DNA of 64,000 bases from Chryseobacterium sp. G0186 (lineage in GTDB: Bacteria > Bacteroidota > Bacteroidia > Flavobacteriales > Weeksellaceae). Below, one piece after another: positions 1 to 8,787 of the stretch. The translations under genes and the position numbers were made by a program. The notes below the pieces were generated by a model that did not search any database, had not been told where the DNA came from, and worked only from the letters and a program-made list of their open reading frames with translations. The DNA lies in NCBI RefSeq assembly GCF_003815675.1, contig NZ_CP033918.1:2604001-2668000 (forward strand), written 5' to 3'. The number at the start of each line of letters is the position of its first letter. The first letter of the stretch is position 1.

Positions 1-515
1 ATCCTCAAGCCAATGAAGGATATCTGACACAGATGAAATCTAAGATTGTTAATAGGAAAAACCTTAATAAATTAGGAGAAGACCTTAAGCTTACAGATCT
101 ACTGCAAAAGCAGAATAATTCTTCAGCTCTAGGTGAAAATATCTCCGGAAACTTATTTGAAGCCTTAATTGGTGCCGTATATTTAGACTTCCATTATGAT
201 ACTTGCAGAAGAATCATTTTGGAAAAACTCTTGACCCCTTCTGAGATTAATAAGCTTGAAAACAAAATTGTAAGCTATAAAGGTCTCCTGCTCGAATGGA
301 GCCAGAAAAAGAAAGTCAATATAAAGTACGAAACCTGCGAGGAAATACAGGTAAATAAAGCTATTGTATTCCGATGCCATGTATGGTTGGGAGATGAAAA
401 AATTGCTAATGCAACAGAAACTTCCAAGAAAAAAGCAGAAGAAAAAGCAGCACAAAGGGCTTTTTATATTTTAAATAAAAAAGAAAATATACTTGGAAAT
501 TCAAAAACTTTATGA
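1..515 (+). CDS. rnc: Ribonuclease III, 5' end cut off by the window
   Basis: C-terminal part of RNase III, which cleaves double-stranded RNA in rRNA and mRNA processing. The frame is open from base 3 to the TGA at 513-515, so the gene starts before the window. Visible are the end of the endonuclease domain, with the family motif ENISGNLFEALIGAVYLD that carries a catalytic Glu, and then a dsRNA-binding domain starting near SYKGLLLEWSQ and ending in the usual KKKAEEKAAQRAF helix. The stop lies inside the next gene (about 23 nt overlap), which suggests translational coupling with the genes leading to pyk. The identification is clear; only the missing N-terminus is unknown. Confidence 0.93.
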   Translation, partial: PQANEGYLTQMKSKIVNRKNLNKLGEDLKLTDLLQKQNNSSALGENISGNLFEALIGAVYLDFHYDTCRRIILEKLLTPSEINKLENKIVSYKGLLLEWSQKKKVNIKYETCEEIQVNKAIVFRCHVWLGDEKIANATETSKKKAEEKAAQRAFYILNKKENILGNSKTL

Positions 516-966
516 TCTTGATGATATAGAATTTGAAGATATTGCCATAGGATTGGTAAGATTAGCAAAAGATGTACCCGCTCATGAGTTTTTCTACAAA
601 ATAAATCAAAATAACAACCTCAATTTTTCAAGAAAAAAAGATCTTGTTTTTCATGGGGGGTATTATGACTATTTTTTTCCGAGATTTGAAGCCTACCACA
701 AGTATTCAAAGACTTGTTTTACCTTTATTTCTAACAAATCTTCAGAAAGTAAGCAAAAAAAAGTTCAAACCGAGCTCTTTACAGAAGAAGAAAACATTAA
801 ATTTTTATTAAATAATCAGGTAGATGTGGAATATATTCTACATAGTTCGGAACAGTTTCCTGATTTTTCCGTAATTTTGCTCCCTGAAAATCTTGTGTTT
901 CCAATTCAAGATTATACACTGAGTTCTGATGAGGAACTTTATCAAATTATCCAATATTATGAATAA
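493..966 (+). CDS. IPExxxVDY-type conserved protein
   Basis: A 157-aa soluble protein of unknown function. Its size and its place between rnc and pyk match the Bacteroidetes IPExxxVDY family; the motif is degenerate here (LLPENLVFPIQDY near the C-terminus). There is no ATG in the proper part of the frame. The likely start is TTG at 493, with ATA at 475 or 487 as the only other options before an upstream in-frame stop. The start lies inside rnc and the stop (964-966) lies past the start of pyk (959), so three genes overlap in series, as in a tightly coupled operon. No signal peptide or membrane segment is seen. The family name is moderately sure; the role is unknown. Confidence 0.7.
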   Translation: MEIQKLYDLDDIEFEDIAIGLVRLAKDVPAHEFFYKINQNNNLNFSRKKDLVFHGGYYDYFFPRFEAYHKYSKTCFTFISNKSSESKQKKVQTELFTEEENIKFLLNNQVDVEYILHSSEQFPDFSVILLPENLVFPIQDYTLSSDEELYQIIQYYE

Positions 967-2404
967 GTATTTAAAGAAGACAAAAATTATCGCAACACTA
1001 GGACCTGCTTCTTCATCGAAGGAGGTGATGTTAGATTTAATGAAAGCGGGTGTTGATATTTTCAGAATAAATTTTTCACATGCAGATTACGACTTAGTTC
1101 GAAAAAATATTGAAATAATTAGAGAGCTCAATAATGAGTATGGTTATTCAGTGGGTATTTTGGGAGACCTTCAGGGGCCTAAGCTAAGAGTAGGTGTTGT
1201 AAAGGAAGGTTCTTATCTAAATCCTGGAGATATTCTTACCTTCACCAATGAAAAGATAGAAGGGGATTCTACCAGAGTATATATGACTTATCAACAGTTT
1301 CCACAAGACGTAAAAGTAGGAGAAAGAATCCTTATTGACGATGGGAAACTAATGTTGGAGGTTATCGAAACCAATGAAATAGATACTGTAAAGGCTAAAA
1401 CCATTCAGGGAGGTCCATTAAGTTCTAAAAAAGGAGTTAATCTACCTAACACAAATGTTTCTCTTCCTGCATTGACGGAAAAGGATATTCAGGATGCTAA
1501 TTTCATGCTTGACATGGAAGTTGACTGGATTGCCTTATCATTTGTTCGTCATGCTCAGGATATTATCGATTTAAAGGAGCTTATCAATGCGCATCCAAAC
1601 GGTAAGTTCAAGACTCCAATTATTGCGAAGATTGAAAAGCCTGAAGGGGTTAAAAATATTGAGGAAATTCTAATGGAATGTGACGGATTAATGGTTGCCC
1701 GTGGTGATCTGGGTGTTGAAGTTCCAATGGAAGAAGTTCCGGCTATCCAGAAAAACCTGGTAGAGAAAGCAAGATTCTACTCTAAACCGGTAATTATTGC
1801 TACTCAGATGATGGAAACCATGATCAACAGCTTAACACCAACCAGAGCGGAGGTAAACGACGTTGCCAACTCTGTATTGGATGGTGCTGATGCCGTAATG
1901 CTTTCTGGAGAAACCTCTGTGGGTAGATATCCGGTACAGGTTGTGGAAAACATGGCTAAAATTGTAAAGAATATTGAGACGACTCATTTCTACCAACACA
2001 AAAATGAGCCAATCGAGAAAGATTACAACTGTATTGATGAGAGATTCATTACTAACAGGGTATGTCTTGCAGCGGTAAGAATTGCTAAAACGACAAACGT
2101 TTCTGCGATCGTAACGCTTACTCATTCCGGGTATACAGCTTTCCAGCTTGCAGCTCACAGACCAAACTCTCAGATCATTGTTTACAGTGGAAATAAAAGA
2201 GTCATTACGATGCTGAACCTTCTTTGGGGTGTTCACGCTTACTATTATGATATGAAAAAGTCTACTGATGAAACGATTATTCAGGTGAATATGCTGACGC
2301 ACAACTACGGTTATATTGAAACCGGAGACTTTGTGATCAACATCAATGCTACTCCATCATATGAAGGTGGAAAAACAAATACACTGAGATTAACAACAGT
2401 TTAA
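959..2404 (+). CDS. pyk: Pyruvate kinase
   Basis: Converts phosphoenolpyruvate and ADP to pyruvate and ATP, the last step of glycolysis. The 481-aa product begins MNKYLKKTKIIATLGPASSS. Typical motifs follow: RINFSHADY, the substrate and metal site IAKIEKPEG, MVARGDLGVEVP, and MLSGETSVGRYP near residue 330, then a C-terminal allosteric-type domain. A longer frame opens at 929 with a non-ATG codon, but the ATG at 959 starts right at the conserved N-terminus and overlaps the previous gene by 8 nt. A strong terminator follows within 30 bp, so this is the last gene of the rnc transcription unit. Confidence 0.97.
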   Translation: MNKYLKKTKIIATLGPASSSKEVMLDLMKAGVDIFRINFSHADYDLVRKNIEIIRELNNEYGYSVGILGDLQGPKLRVGVVKEGSYLNPGDILTFTNEKIEGDSTRVYMTYQQFPQDVKVGERILIDDGKLMLEVIETNEIDTVKAKTIQGGPLSSKKGVNLPNTNVSLPALTEKDIQDANFMLDMEVDWIALSFVRHAQDIIDLKELINAHPNGKFKTPIIAKIEKPEGVKNIEEILMECDGLMVARGDLGVEVPMEEVPAIQKNLVEKARFYSKPVIIATQMMETMINSLTPTRAEVNDVANSVLDGADAVMLSGETSVGRYPVQVVENMAKIVKNIETTHFYQHKNEPIEKDYNCIDERFITNRVCLAAVRIAKTTNVSAIVTLTHSGYTAFQLAAHRPNSQIIVYSGNKRVITMLNLLWGVHAYYYDMKKSTDETIIQVNMLTHNYGYIETGDFVININATPSYEGGKTNTLRLTTV

Positions 2405-2430
2405 TAAAGTTACTTTTAACTCAAAATAAA

Positions 2431-2466
2431 AAAGACTCCCGAAAATTAATTTTCGGGAGTCTTTTT
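2431..2466 (+). terminator. Rho-independent terminator of pyk
   Basis: Perfect inverted repeat AAAGACTCCCGAAAA / TTTTCGGGAGTCTTT around a 4-nt TTAA loop, followed by T residues. It sits 27 bp after the pyk stop and also faces the end of the convergent dehydrogenase gene, so it may serve both strands. Confidence 0.9.
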
Positions 2467-2523
2467 ATATCAATAGCTGTAAGCTTACATTCATACATTG
2501 TACTTTTTACATTGTACAACAAC

Positions 2524-3816
2524 TTAACTTCCTACAATTGTCTTCGCGGTTACAAATTCTTTTAAAGCCAATAATGAAAGCTCAGTACCATATCCTGAAG
2601 CCTTTGAACCTCCAAACGGAAAACGTGGATCAGAACTTGTCATTCTGTTGATATTCACTGTTCCTGACTCAAGATTTTCAATAAAAAATACCTGACGATC
2701 TTTATTTTTAGTCCAGACAGAATTTGAAAGTCCGAAAGGAATATCGTTAGCAATTTGCAATGCTTCCTCTGCATTCTTTGCAATCATCACCATACCAAGA
2801 GGTCCGAAAAGTTCTTCTTTTAAAATTGGATTCCCCTCCTGAACCCTGATTAAACCAGGTTTAAATTCATTCTCTGAAATTCTTTCCAAAGGAATGATAA
2901 TTTCTGCCCCATTTTCCAATGCTCTATTGAATTGAGCTTCCAGTTCATCAGCAAGATCCGGCCTTGCCATTCCTGCTAATTTAGTTTCTTTAAGTAAGGG
3001 ATCTCCTACTTCATATTTTTTATATTCTTCGATGAATAGAGGTAAAAATTCATTTTCTATCTTTTCATCAATGATAAATCTTTTTGCGGCAGTACACGTT
3101 TGTCCACAGTTTTGAAGTCTGGATTTCACTCCAGCTTTTGCAGCTTCTTCTAAATTCGCATCATCAAAAATGATAAAGGCATCACTTCCGCCTAATTCAA
3201 GTAGAGATTTTTTGATATTTAAACCTGCTATTGAAGCTACTTCTCCTCCAGCCTTTCCGCTTCCAGTAAGACTTACTCCTTTTACAACATCATGTTCAAG
3301 AATTTCTTTTACCGCTTTATGTCCTACTTCAAGATTTTGGAAAACGCCCTCCGGAAATCCTGCTTCACGGAAAACTTCTTCGATGGCATTTCCACTTCCA
3401 AAGCATATTGAAGCATGTTTTAATACGACTGTATTTCCTGATAAAATAGCAGGTGTAGCAAATCTTAGAACTTGCCAGAAAGGAAAGTTCCAAGGCATTA
3501 CCCCTAAAATTACACCTTTCGGAACATAATGAACTTCAGAATAAGCAAACTCAGATTCAACTGATTCAGGTTTTAAAATATTTTCAGCATCTGCATAATA
3601 ATTCATCATTAAAGCACACTTTTCCACCTCAGCAATTGATTCTGTAATGGGTTTATTCATTTCCGAAGTAATGATCTTCCCAAATTTCTCTGAATTATTT
3701 TTTAAAATTTCTGCTGCTTTAGCAATGAACTTCTGTCTTTCCTCAAACGGCACTTTTCTCCACACTGAAAACGCTTCATCCGCTTTAATAAGCTTGCTTT
3801 CAATTAATTGTTCCAT
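2524..3816 (-). CDS. NAD(P)-dependent succinate-semialdehyde dehydrogenase-like aldehyde dehydrogenase
   Basis: A 430-aa aldehyde dehydrogenase that most resembles the short succinate-semialdehyde dehydrogenases (E. coli Sad/YneI type). The landmarks are MPWNFPFWQV (cofactor and substrate tunnel), LTGSGKAGG, the general-base Glu207 in LELGGSDAF, and the catalytic nucleophile Cys241 in NCGQTC. The protein is about 30 residues shorter than many GabD proteins, mostly at the N-terminus. The ATG at 3816 is the natural start. It would oxidise succinate semialdehyde or a similar aldehyde to the acid in the cytosol. It lies just downstream of hutG but nothing ties it to histidine use. Substrate assignment is moderate; family assignment is sure. 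Confidence 0.85.
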   Translation of the reverse strand: MEQLIESKLIKADEAFSVWRKVPFEERQKFIAKAAEILKNNSEKFGKIITSEMNKPITESIAEVEKCALMMNYYADAENILKPESVESEFAYSEVHYVPKGVILGVMPWNFPFWQVLRFATPAILSGNTVVLKHASICFGSGNAIEEVFREAGFPEGVFQNLEVGHKAVKEILEHDVVKGVSLTGSGKAGGEVASIAGLNIKKSLLELGGSDAFIIFDDANLEEAAKAGVKSRLQNCGQTCTAAKRFIIDEKIENEFLPLFIEEYKKYEVGDPLLKETKLAGMARPDLADELEAQFNRALENGAEIIIPLERISENEFKPGLIRVQEGNPILKEELFGPLGMVMIAKNAEEALQIANDIPFGLSNSVWTKNKDRQVFFIENLESGTVNINRMTSSDPRFPFGGSKASGYGTELSLLALKEFVTAKTIVGS

Positions 3817-3952
3817 AATATAATTTCTGTTTTAAATTCAGCTAATGAATTTATGAGCGCTTTTATTTTAAAAGCACGGTGAAATCAGCAAATTCTGTTC
3901 CTTAAGGGTAAATAAAATAATGATTTTCTCTATCGGAAGAATATAACTTTTC

Positions 3953-4879
3953 TTAGATCATTAGCCACTCATTCACCAGACAAGCTGCCAGCCTCGCCGT
4001 CCTGTCCTGAAGATCAAATGACGGATTAACTTCTGCTACATCCAGTGCCACTACCTTTTGATTTTTTAAAATATGTCTGTAAAAATGCATAAAGGTTGCA
4101 TCTGCAAAGATACCATTATATGCTGAAGCTGAAACTCCGGGAGCAATAGAAGCATTAAAAACATCCATACAAATGGTAAGATAGGCAAAATCCACATTTT
4201 CCAGCAACTCATCAATGCGTTGATAAATCGTTGGTAAGTTCTCAAAGAAGATCTCATCAGCAAGGATATATTTCATCCCATATTGATGGGCAGTATCGAA
4301 AAGCTTTAGGGTATTGGAGTTTCTTTGAATTCCAATATGCAGAGAGTTGATAGGCCCTTCCTGAGCAATTTGCCAAAATCCGGTTCCTGAGCTTGGCCCT
4401 ACTCCTTTTTCCGGCTGTCTGTTGTCAAAATGGGCATCGATGTTAATGATTCCTATTTTCTGTTCAGGAAACGCTGTTTTAACGCCCAAATAATGAGCAT
4501 AAGTAACTTCATGGCCTCCACCAATCACTAAGGATTTTCCGCCTTTTAAAAGCACCTTAGAAACATTTTTAGCAAGATTGTTCTGTGTATTTTCCAGATT
4601 GCCATCCTCACAGATCACATTTCCGAAATCCAGTAATCTGAAATCAGGAAGAATCACCGGAAAGTTCGACATATTTTTCCTGATCACATCCGGAGCATCC
4701 TTTGCTCCCAGGCGACCTTTGTTTCTTCTTACTCCTTCATCCACAGCAAACCCGTGCAAAACGAAGTCATTCGTTGAAATATTATCGTAATTGCGTTCTT
4801 CTTTTACCCTCTGAAATAGCCTGTGGAAGAGAAGCTCTTCTCCATCCAATCTACCTTGCCAAATATTTTGAAGCATCAT
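3953..4879 (-). CDS. hutG: Formimidoylglutamase (arginase/ureohydrolase family)
   Basis: A 308-aa binuclear-manganese ureohydrolase. Metal ligands are visible in GGGHE, in NIDAHFDNR and in CMDVFNASIAPG. The N-terminal LQNIWQGRLDGEE segment is like that of HutG, which hydrolyses N-formimidoyl-L-glutamate to glutamate and formamide in histidine degradation. HutI, the enzyme of the preceding step, is encoded 2.4 kb upstream on the same strand, supporting HutG over agmatinase or arginase. It begins with two Met codons (4879 or 4876). A BCCT transporter gene lies between hutG and hutI. The first two pathway genes (hutH, hutU) are not in this window. Confidence 0.87.
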   Translation of the reverse strand: MMLQNIWQGRLDGEELLFHRLFQRVKEERNYDNISTNDFVLHGFAVDEGVRRNKGRLGAKDAPDVIRKNMSNFPVILPDFRLLDFGNVICEDGNLENTQNNLAKNVSKVLLKGGKSLVIGGGHEVTYAHYLGVKTAFPEQKIGIINIDAHFDNRQPEKGVGPSSGTGFWQIAQEGPINSLHIGIQRNSNTLKLFDTAHQYGMKYILADEIFFENLPTIYQRIDELLENVDFAYLTICMDVFNASIAPGVSASAYNGIFADATFMHFYRHILKNQKVVALDVAEVNPSFDLQDRTARLAACLVNEWLMI

Positions 4880-5001
4880 TTTTTAAAAATTCAATTTTAG
4901 TCACATCGTTATATTCAGTAAAGCTAATTAATATTGTTTATATAAAAAAACTACTATTAATTATAATACATTCAACTCATTATAAACATATTGAACTATT
5001 T

Positions 5002-7014
5002 TCAACTCTTTTCCTGGTTCGCATTACTGCTGACAAACATTTCATTTCGCTCTTCTGATATAATTTCCAAAAACCTTTCGTAATGTTTTAATACATCTGA
5101 AATCAACTCATTCTTTGTAAAATATTGCACATCATATCCTTCTCTTCCATCTCCAAAGTAAGATCTAGGGTAATGAGTTTTATTATCATCTAAATCCGGA
5201 AGATTTTCTTCATTTACAATGTATTCGGACACTACTTTCACCTGATTTTCAACTCCATAAATAAAATTATTAACGACTCCCTGATGAATTTCTATTTCTA
5301 TTCTGACAGGGTTTTCGTAGTGGTTTATTTTCGCTTCAATTCCATTGGCTGCAAATTCTTGTTGTAAATCTGTAAAGGCTTCTTTTGTTTTTACCTTAAT
5401 AAATTGGTCTACGGAAGAATTATCTTTAAAGGAAACAATATTTTTTAATCGTTCCCTCCAAAACTCTCCGGACCATGGAACTGTTGAAGCTGAAAAGTTT
5501 CTGTCGTAATATTTCTGGTCTATGATGAGGCCTTTCATCAGACTCACTATAAACAGAAGCACAATGATTGAAAAGGGTAACGCTGTAATTAAGGTCATAC
5601 TTTGAAGCGCCTTTAATCCACCTGCATTGAGTAGTAAAAGGGAAAGAACTGCTAATAAAACACCCCAGAATACAATCTGCCACTTTGGAGATTTACTGGC
5701 ATTTTTTGTAGCAATACTGTTCATTACAAATATTCCTGAATCTGCTGAAGTCACAAAAAAGATAAGAATAATAAGAATGACAAAGAAACCGGTGAAGGAT
5801 GAAAAAGGTAAGTAATCTAAAAACCTGAACATCAAAGCATCCGGATCTGTAGCAAACTGACTTAGCTGTCCGTTTGCGATATTTAAATCAAACCATATTG
5901 CACTGTTTCCGAATACGGACATCCAGATAAAATTAAACAACGTGGGTAATATCAAAACAGCCAGAATAAATTCACGGATTGTTCTTCCTTTAGAAATTCT
6001 TGCTATAAACAATCCTACATATGGTGACCAGGAAATCCACCAAGCCCAATACAGAATTGTCCAGTCATAAAACCATGGCAGGGCATTTTTCTCATAAACA
6101 TGGGTATTGAAAGTAAGGTTGAAAAAGTTATTAATATAGTTTCCAAGTCCCTCAGTGAAGCTGCCGATCAGATAAACCGTTGGTCCCAAGATCAATACAA
6201 ACAACAATAGAATAATGACACTTACCACATTGATATTGCTTAGTATTTTAACTCCTTTACTCACTCCTGAAATTGCTGAAATTACAGAAAGGGAAATAAG
6301 GACAACCACAATAATCACCTGATACATAAAGCTGTTTTCAGGAGTAATATGAAGTACATTGAGTCCTGAGCTGATCTGAACAACTCCGAATCCTAAAGTA
6401 GTGGTAATCCCAAAAAAGGTACAGCAAAGGGCAAATACATCAATGGCATTCCCCCATTTCCCATTAATTTTATTTTTTAATAATGGATAGAAACAGCTTC
6501 GCAATGAAAGTGGAAGTCTATAGCGATAAGCAAAATAGGAAAGTGAAAGTCCTACAACCCCGTAAATAGCCCAGGCATGAATTCCCCAGTGAAAAAACGT
6601 ATACAGTTGTGCCTGTTTTGCCCTGCTTACATAATGATTGTTGGCAAATACCTCCGAAGAATAATGCTGCATGGGCTCGGCAACACTGAAGTATATCAGC
6701 CCGATTCCCATTCCTGCTGCAAAAAGCATCGAAACCCATGAAAAAAAAGAGTATTCCGGTTTGCTATCATTAGCACCCAGTTTGATATTGGCATATTTGC
6801 TAAACAGCAAGTACACTAAAAAGATAACAAATAGAGTCACTGCCCAGACGTACACCCAATTTAAATTAATAAATATGAACTGTTTAATTTCATTCAGGAT
6901 ATTTTCTGTCGGTTTAGGAAAAACCGCTGACAGGAAACAGGTTCCTATGATAAATATTAAACTCGGAATAGTGACCCCTTTGTTAAAAGTAGATCTAATA
7001 TTTTGAAAATTCAT
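5002..7014 (-). CDS. BCCT-family transporter (BetT-like, with C-terminal cytosolic domain)
   Basis: A 670-aa sodium- or proton-coupled carrier of the betaine/carnitine/choline family, in the inner membrane. About 12 hydrophobic segments fill residues 15-510. They include the glycine-rich GMGIGLIYFSVAEP motif in the third segment and the tryptophan-rich signature WAWWISWSPYVGLFIARISKGRT. A soluble C-terminal tail of about 150 residues gives a length close to E. coli BetT (677 aa), where the tail acts in osmotic sensing. Its place between hutI and hutG is unusual for an osmolyte carrier. Either it carries a hut-related amine or the linkage is accidental; the sequence cannot decide. Family sure, substrate unknown. 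Confidence 0.88.
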   Translation of the reverse strand: MNFQNIRSTFNKGVTIPSLIFIIGTCFLSAVFPKPTENILNEIKQFIFINLNWVYVWAVTLFVIFLVYLLFSKYANIKLGANDSKPEYSFFSWVSMLFAAGMGIGLIYFSVAEPMQHYSSEVFANNHYVSRAKQAQLYTFFHWGIHAWAIYGVVGLSLSYFAYRYRLPLSLRSCFYPLLKNKINGKWGNAIDVFALCCTFFGITTTLGFGVVQISSGLNVLHITPENSFMYQVIIVVVLISLSVISAISGVSKGVKILSNINVVSVIILLLFVLILGPTVYLIGSFTEGLGNYINNFFNLTFNTHVYEKNALPWFYDWTILYWAWWISWSPYVGLFIARISKGRTIREFILAVLILPTLFNFIWMSVFGNSAIWFDLNIANGQLSQFATDPDALMFRFLDYLPFSSFTGFFVILIILIFFVTSADSGIFVMNSIATKNASKSPKWQIVFWGVLLAVLSLLLLNAGGLKALQSMTLITALPFSIIVLLFIVSLMKGLIIDQKYYDRNFSASTVPWSGEFWRERLKNIVSFKDNSSVDQFIKVKTKEAFTDLQQEFAANGIEAKINHYENPVRIEIEIHQGVVNNFIYGVENQVKVVSEYIVNEENLPDLDDNKTHYPRSYFGDGREGYDVQYFTKNELISDVLKHYERFLEIISEERNEMFVSSNANQEKS

Positions 7015-7237
7015 CTTTTATATTTTCGTATTTACAGTATTGACAAGTCATCCTGGTACGGAGTATAGCTGTAAAAAAAGTACTGAGAAGTGAGAAAATA
7101 TCCAGGTTTTCCGGGATCTCCGATGTACTTAAGAACTATAGAAAATTGCGTTTTTCATTACAAATCAACGGCAATCGTGGCACAATATAAGGAAACTTAT
7201 ATAAAATACGAAAAAACAAAAGGACTTTATGATTTCA

Positions 7238-8464
7238 TCATTCTATTTTTTGACCGTTAATGTAAACATGCTCAGCATTCATACTTCCCTGATTATAAAG
7301 TACATTCTGAAAATTATTGGTTTTAAAAGTTACAAAATCTGCCTTTTTGCCTGCTTCCAGCTTTCCTCGGTCTTCCAGATTAAGAGCAAATGCAGCACGG
7401 AAAGTCATTCCTGCCAACACCTCAACGGTTGTTAATTTCTGGAAAGTGGCTAAGATGGATGCTTGTGTAATCAAGTTCCCCATCGGCGCAGATCCCGGAT
7501 TCCAGTCGCTTGCAATGGCTACAATAGCGCCTGCATCCAATAATTTCCTGGCTGGTGTAAATTTTTCTCCCAATCCTAAACTTGCCCCCGGAAGAGCTGT
7601 TGCAACGGTATTGGATAGTGCCAAGAACTCAATATCTTCATCAATTGTTGCTTCTAAGTGGTCTGCTGATTTTGCCCCCACCTCTACTGCAATTCTTGAA
7701 CTTCCCGGTGTAAACTGGTCTGCATGTACTGTTATTTCAAAACCTAAATCTTTAGTTTTAAGTAAGAAATCTTTACTCTCTTCAGGCTGGAAAGCAGATT
7801 TTTCAATAAAGATATCTACACGGTTAGCAAGGTTCTCTTCTTTTACTTTTGGTAAAATCTCGGTAAGGATATATTCCAGATATTCCGGATTACTTCCCTC
7901 AAAATCTCTTGGTTTCAGATGGGCAGAAAGACAAGTAGGTACTAAGGTAGCCTTGGTAGCTTCCTGAGCTTTTTTAATGATTCGAAGCATTTTCAATTCA
8001 TTTTCCACATCCAGTCCGTAACCGCTTTTCACTTCAATGGTTGTAATTCCCAGGTCAATCAGAAAATTAATTCTCTCCAATAAGGTAGTGAGTAATTCTT
8101 CTTCTGAAGCATTTCTTGTATGTTGTACGGAACTCCAGATTCCGCCTCCACTTTCTGCAATTTCCAAATACGTTTTTCCTGCATTACGCATGGCAAAGTC
8201 GTTGGCTCGGTTTCCTCCGAAACAGATGTGGGTATGTGAATCTACAAAAGCAGGAAGAACAATCTGCTCGCTCTCAATTTGCTCAATCTCTATGGCAGGA
8301 TTTTCACTTTTTAAAGCTTCAAAACTCCCAATTTTTTTAATGGTATTATTTTCAACTACAATCCCTCCATCAACAACAATTTCCAGTTGTTCGTCGGAAA
8401 GCTTTCCTCTTAATGGTAAATTCGCAAGTGTTACTACCTGCTTAAATGGTCCTATTAATTTCAT
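7238..8464 (-). CDS. hutI: Imidazolonepropionase
   Basis: A 408-aa metal-dependent amidohydrolase that opens 4-imidazolone-5-propanoate to N-formimidoyl-L-glutamate, the third step of histidine degradation. Seen are the metal-binding VDSHTHICFGGNRANDFAMR region, the GYGLDVENELKML segment, HADQF with a metal-ligand His, ASDWNPGSAP, and FRAAFALNLEDRGKLEAGKKADF, typical of the C-terminal composite beta domain. Length is standard for HutI. The ATG at 8464 is the start. It is the most upstream gene of the minus-strand cluster that continues with the BCCT carrier and hutG; the 223-bp gap to the carrier makes one single transcript uncertain. Confidence 0.95.
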   Translation of the reverse strand: MKLIGPFKQVVTLANLPLRGKLSDEQLEIVVDGGIVVENNTIKKIGSFEALKSENPAIEIEQIESEQIVLPAFVDSHTHICFGGNRANDFAMRNAGKTYLEIAESGGGIWSSVQHTRNASEEELLTTLLERINFLIDLGITTIEVKSGYGLDVENELKMLRIIKKAQEATKATLVPTCLSAHLKPRDFEGSNPEYLEYILTEILPKVKEENLANRVDIFIEKSAFQPEESKDFLLKTKDLGFEITVHADQFTPGSSRIAVEVGAKSADHLEATIDEDIEFLALSNTVATALPGASLGLGEKFTPARKLLDAGAIVAIASDWNPGSAPMGNLITQASILATFQKLTTVEVLAGMTFRAAFALNLEDRGKLEAGKKADFVTFKTNNFQNVLYNQGSMNAEHVYINGQKIE

Positions 8465-8550
8465 TTATTTAGGCTAAAGGTTAGAGAATGAATCATTTTG
8501 TTTTAGAATTTCAATTGTTTGGCTACTTCCCACAGGCAGTAGGACCATAA

Positions 8551-8573
8551 AGATTCCCATTCCGTAGGAATCT
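8551..8573. repeat. Short inverted repeat AGATTCC...GGAATCT
   Basis: Seven-bp arms separated by CATTCCGTA, in intergenic DNA. It lacks a T run, so it is not an obvious terminator. The string GTAGGAATCTG in its right arm recurs at the 5' side of the RNA-like element near 18600. It could be a dispersed intergenic repeat of this genome, which one window cannot show. Confidence 0.45.
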
Positions 8574-8760
8574 GAACTTAATGAATTACCTATTCAACTC
8601 TAATGATTCAAACTTAATTTTCCTCTCAAAAATACTTAAAATATCTCATTTATTAAACTTTGAAACGAAGCATTGCGGAGCTTTTTATTAATCACAGCAT
8701 AAAGCTCTGCCTCAATACCACCTTTTCTTAATCTTGGTTTTAATCTTAGCCTAAATTTGC

Positions 8761-8768
8761 TATCTTTG
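8761..8768 (+). promoter_or_regulatory. Putative -7 box for ruvB
   Basis: TATCTTTG matches the Bacteroidetes -7 consensus TAnnTTTG 19 bp before the ruvB ATG. The nearest TTG upstream (8734) is about 24 bp away, a little far for the usual -33 box. Confidence 0.5.
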
Positions 8769-8787
8769 AGGTAAATGAAATGAATTA

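Larger units (their letters stand above)
8465..8787. other. Gap between hutI and ruvB (divergent genes)
   Basis: No gene is supported in these 323 bp. They hold a small inverted repeat (AGATTCC/GGAATCT, 8551-8573), a second palindromic stretch around 8668-8707 (GAGCTTT/AAAGCTC), and the ruvB -7 box at 8761. A 63-codon minus-strand frame runs across the ruvB start and looks like a by-product of biased sequence. Confidence 0.6.

Noticed and set aside
929..958. N-terminal extension of pyruvate kinase
   Set aside because: Begins at a non-ATG codon inside the previous gene; the conserved protein starts at the ATG at 959.
7229..8477. Several long plus-strand frames opposite hutI
   Set aside because: They are mirror frames of a well-identified gene, Ser/Pro-rich and without domains; the same holds for frames opposite pyk, ruvB, purA and aspS.
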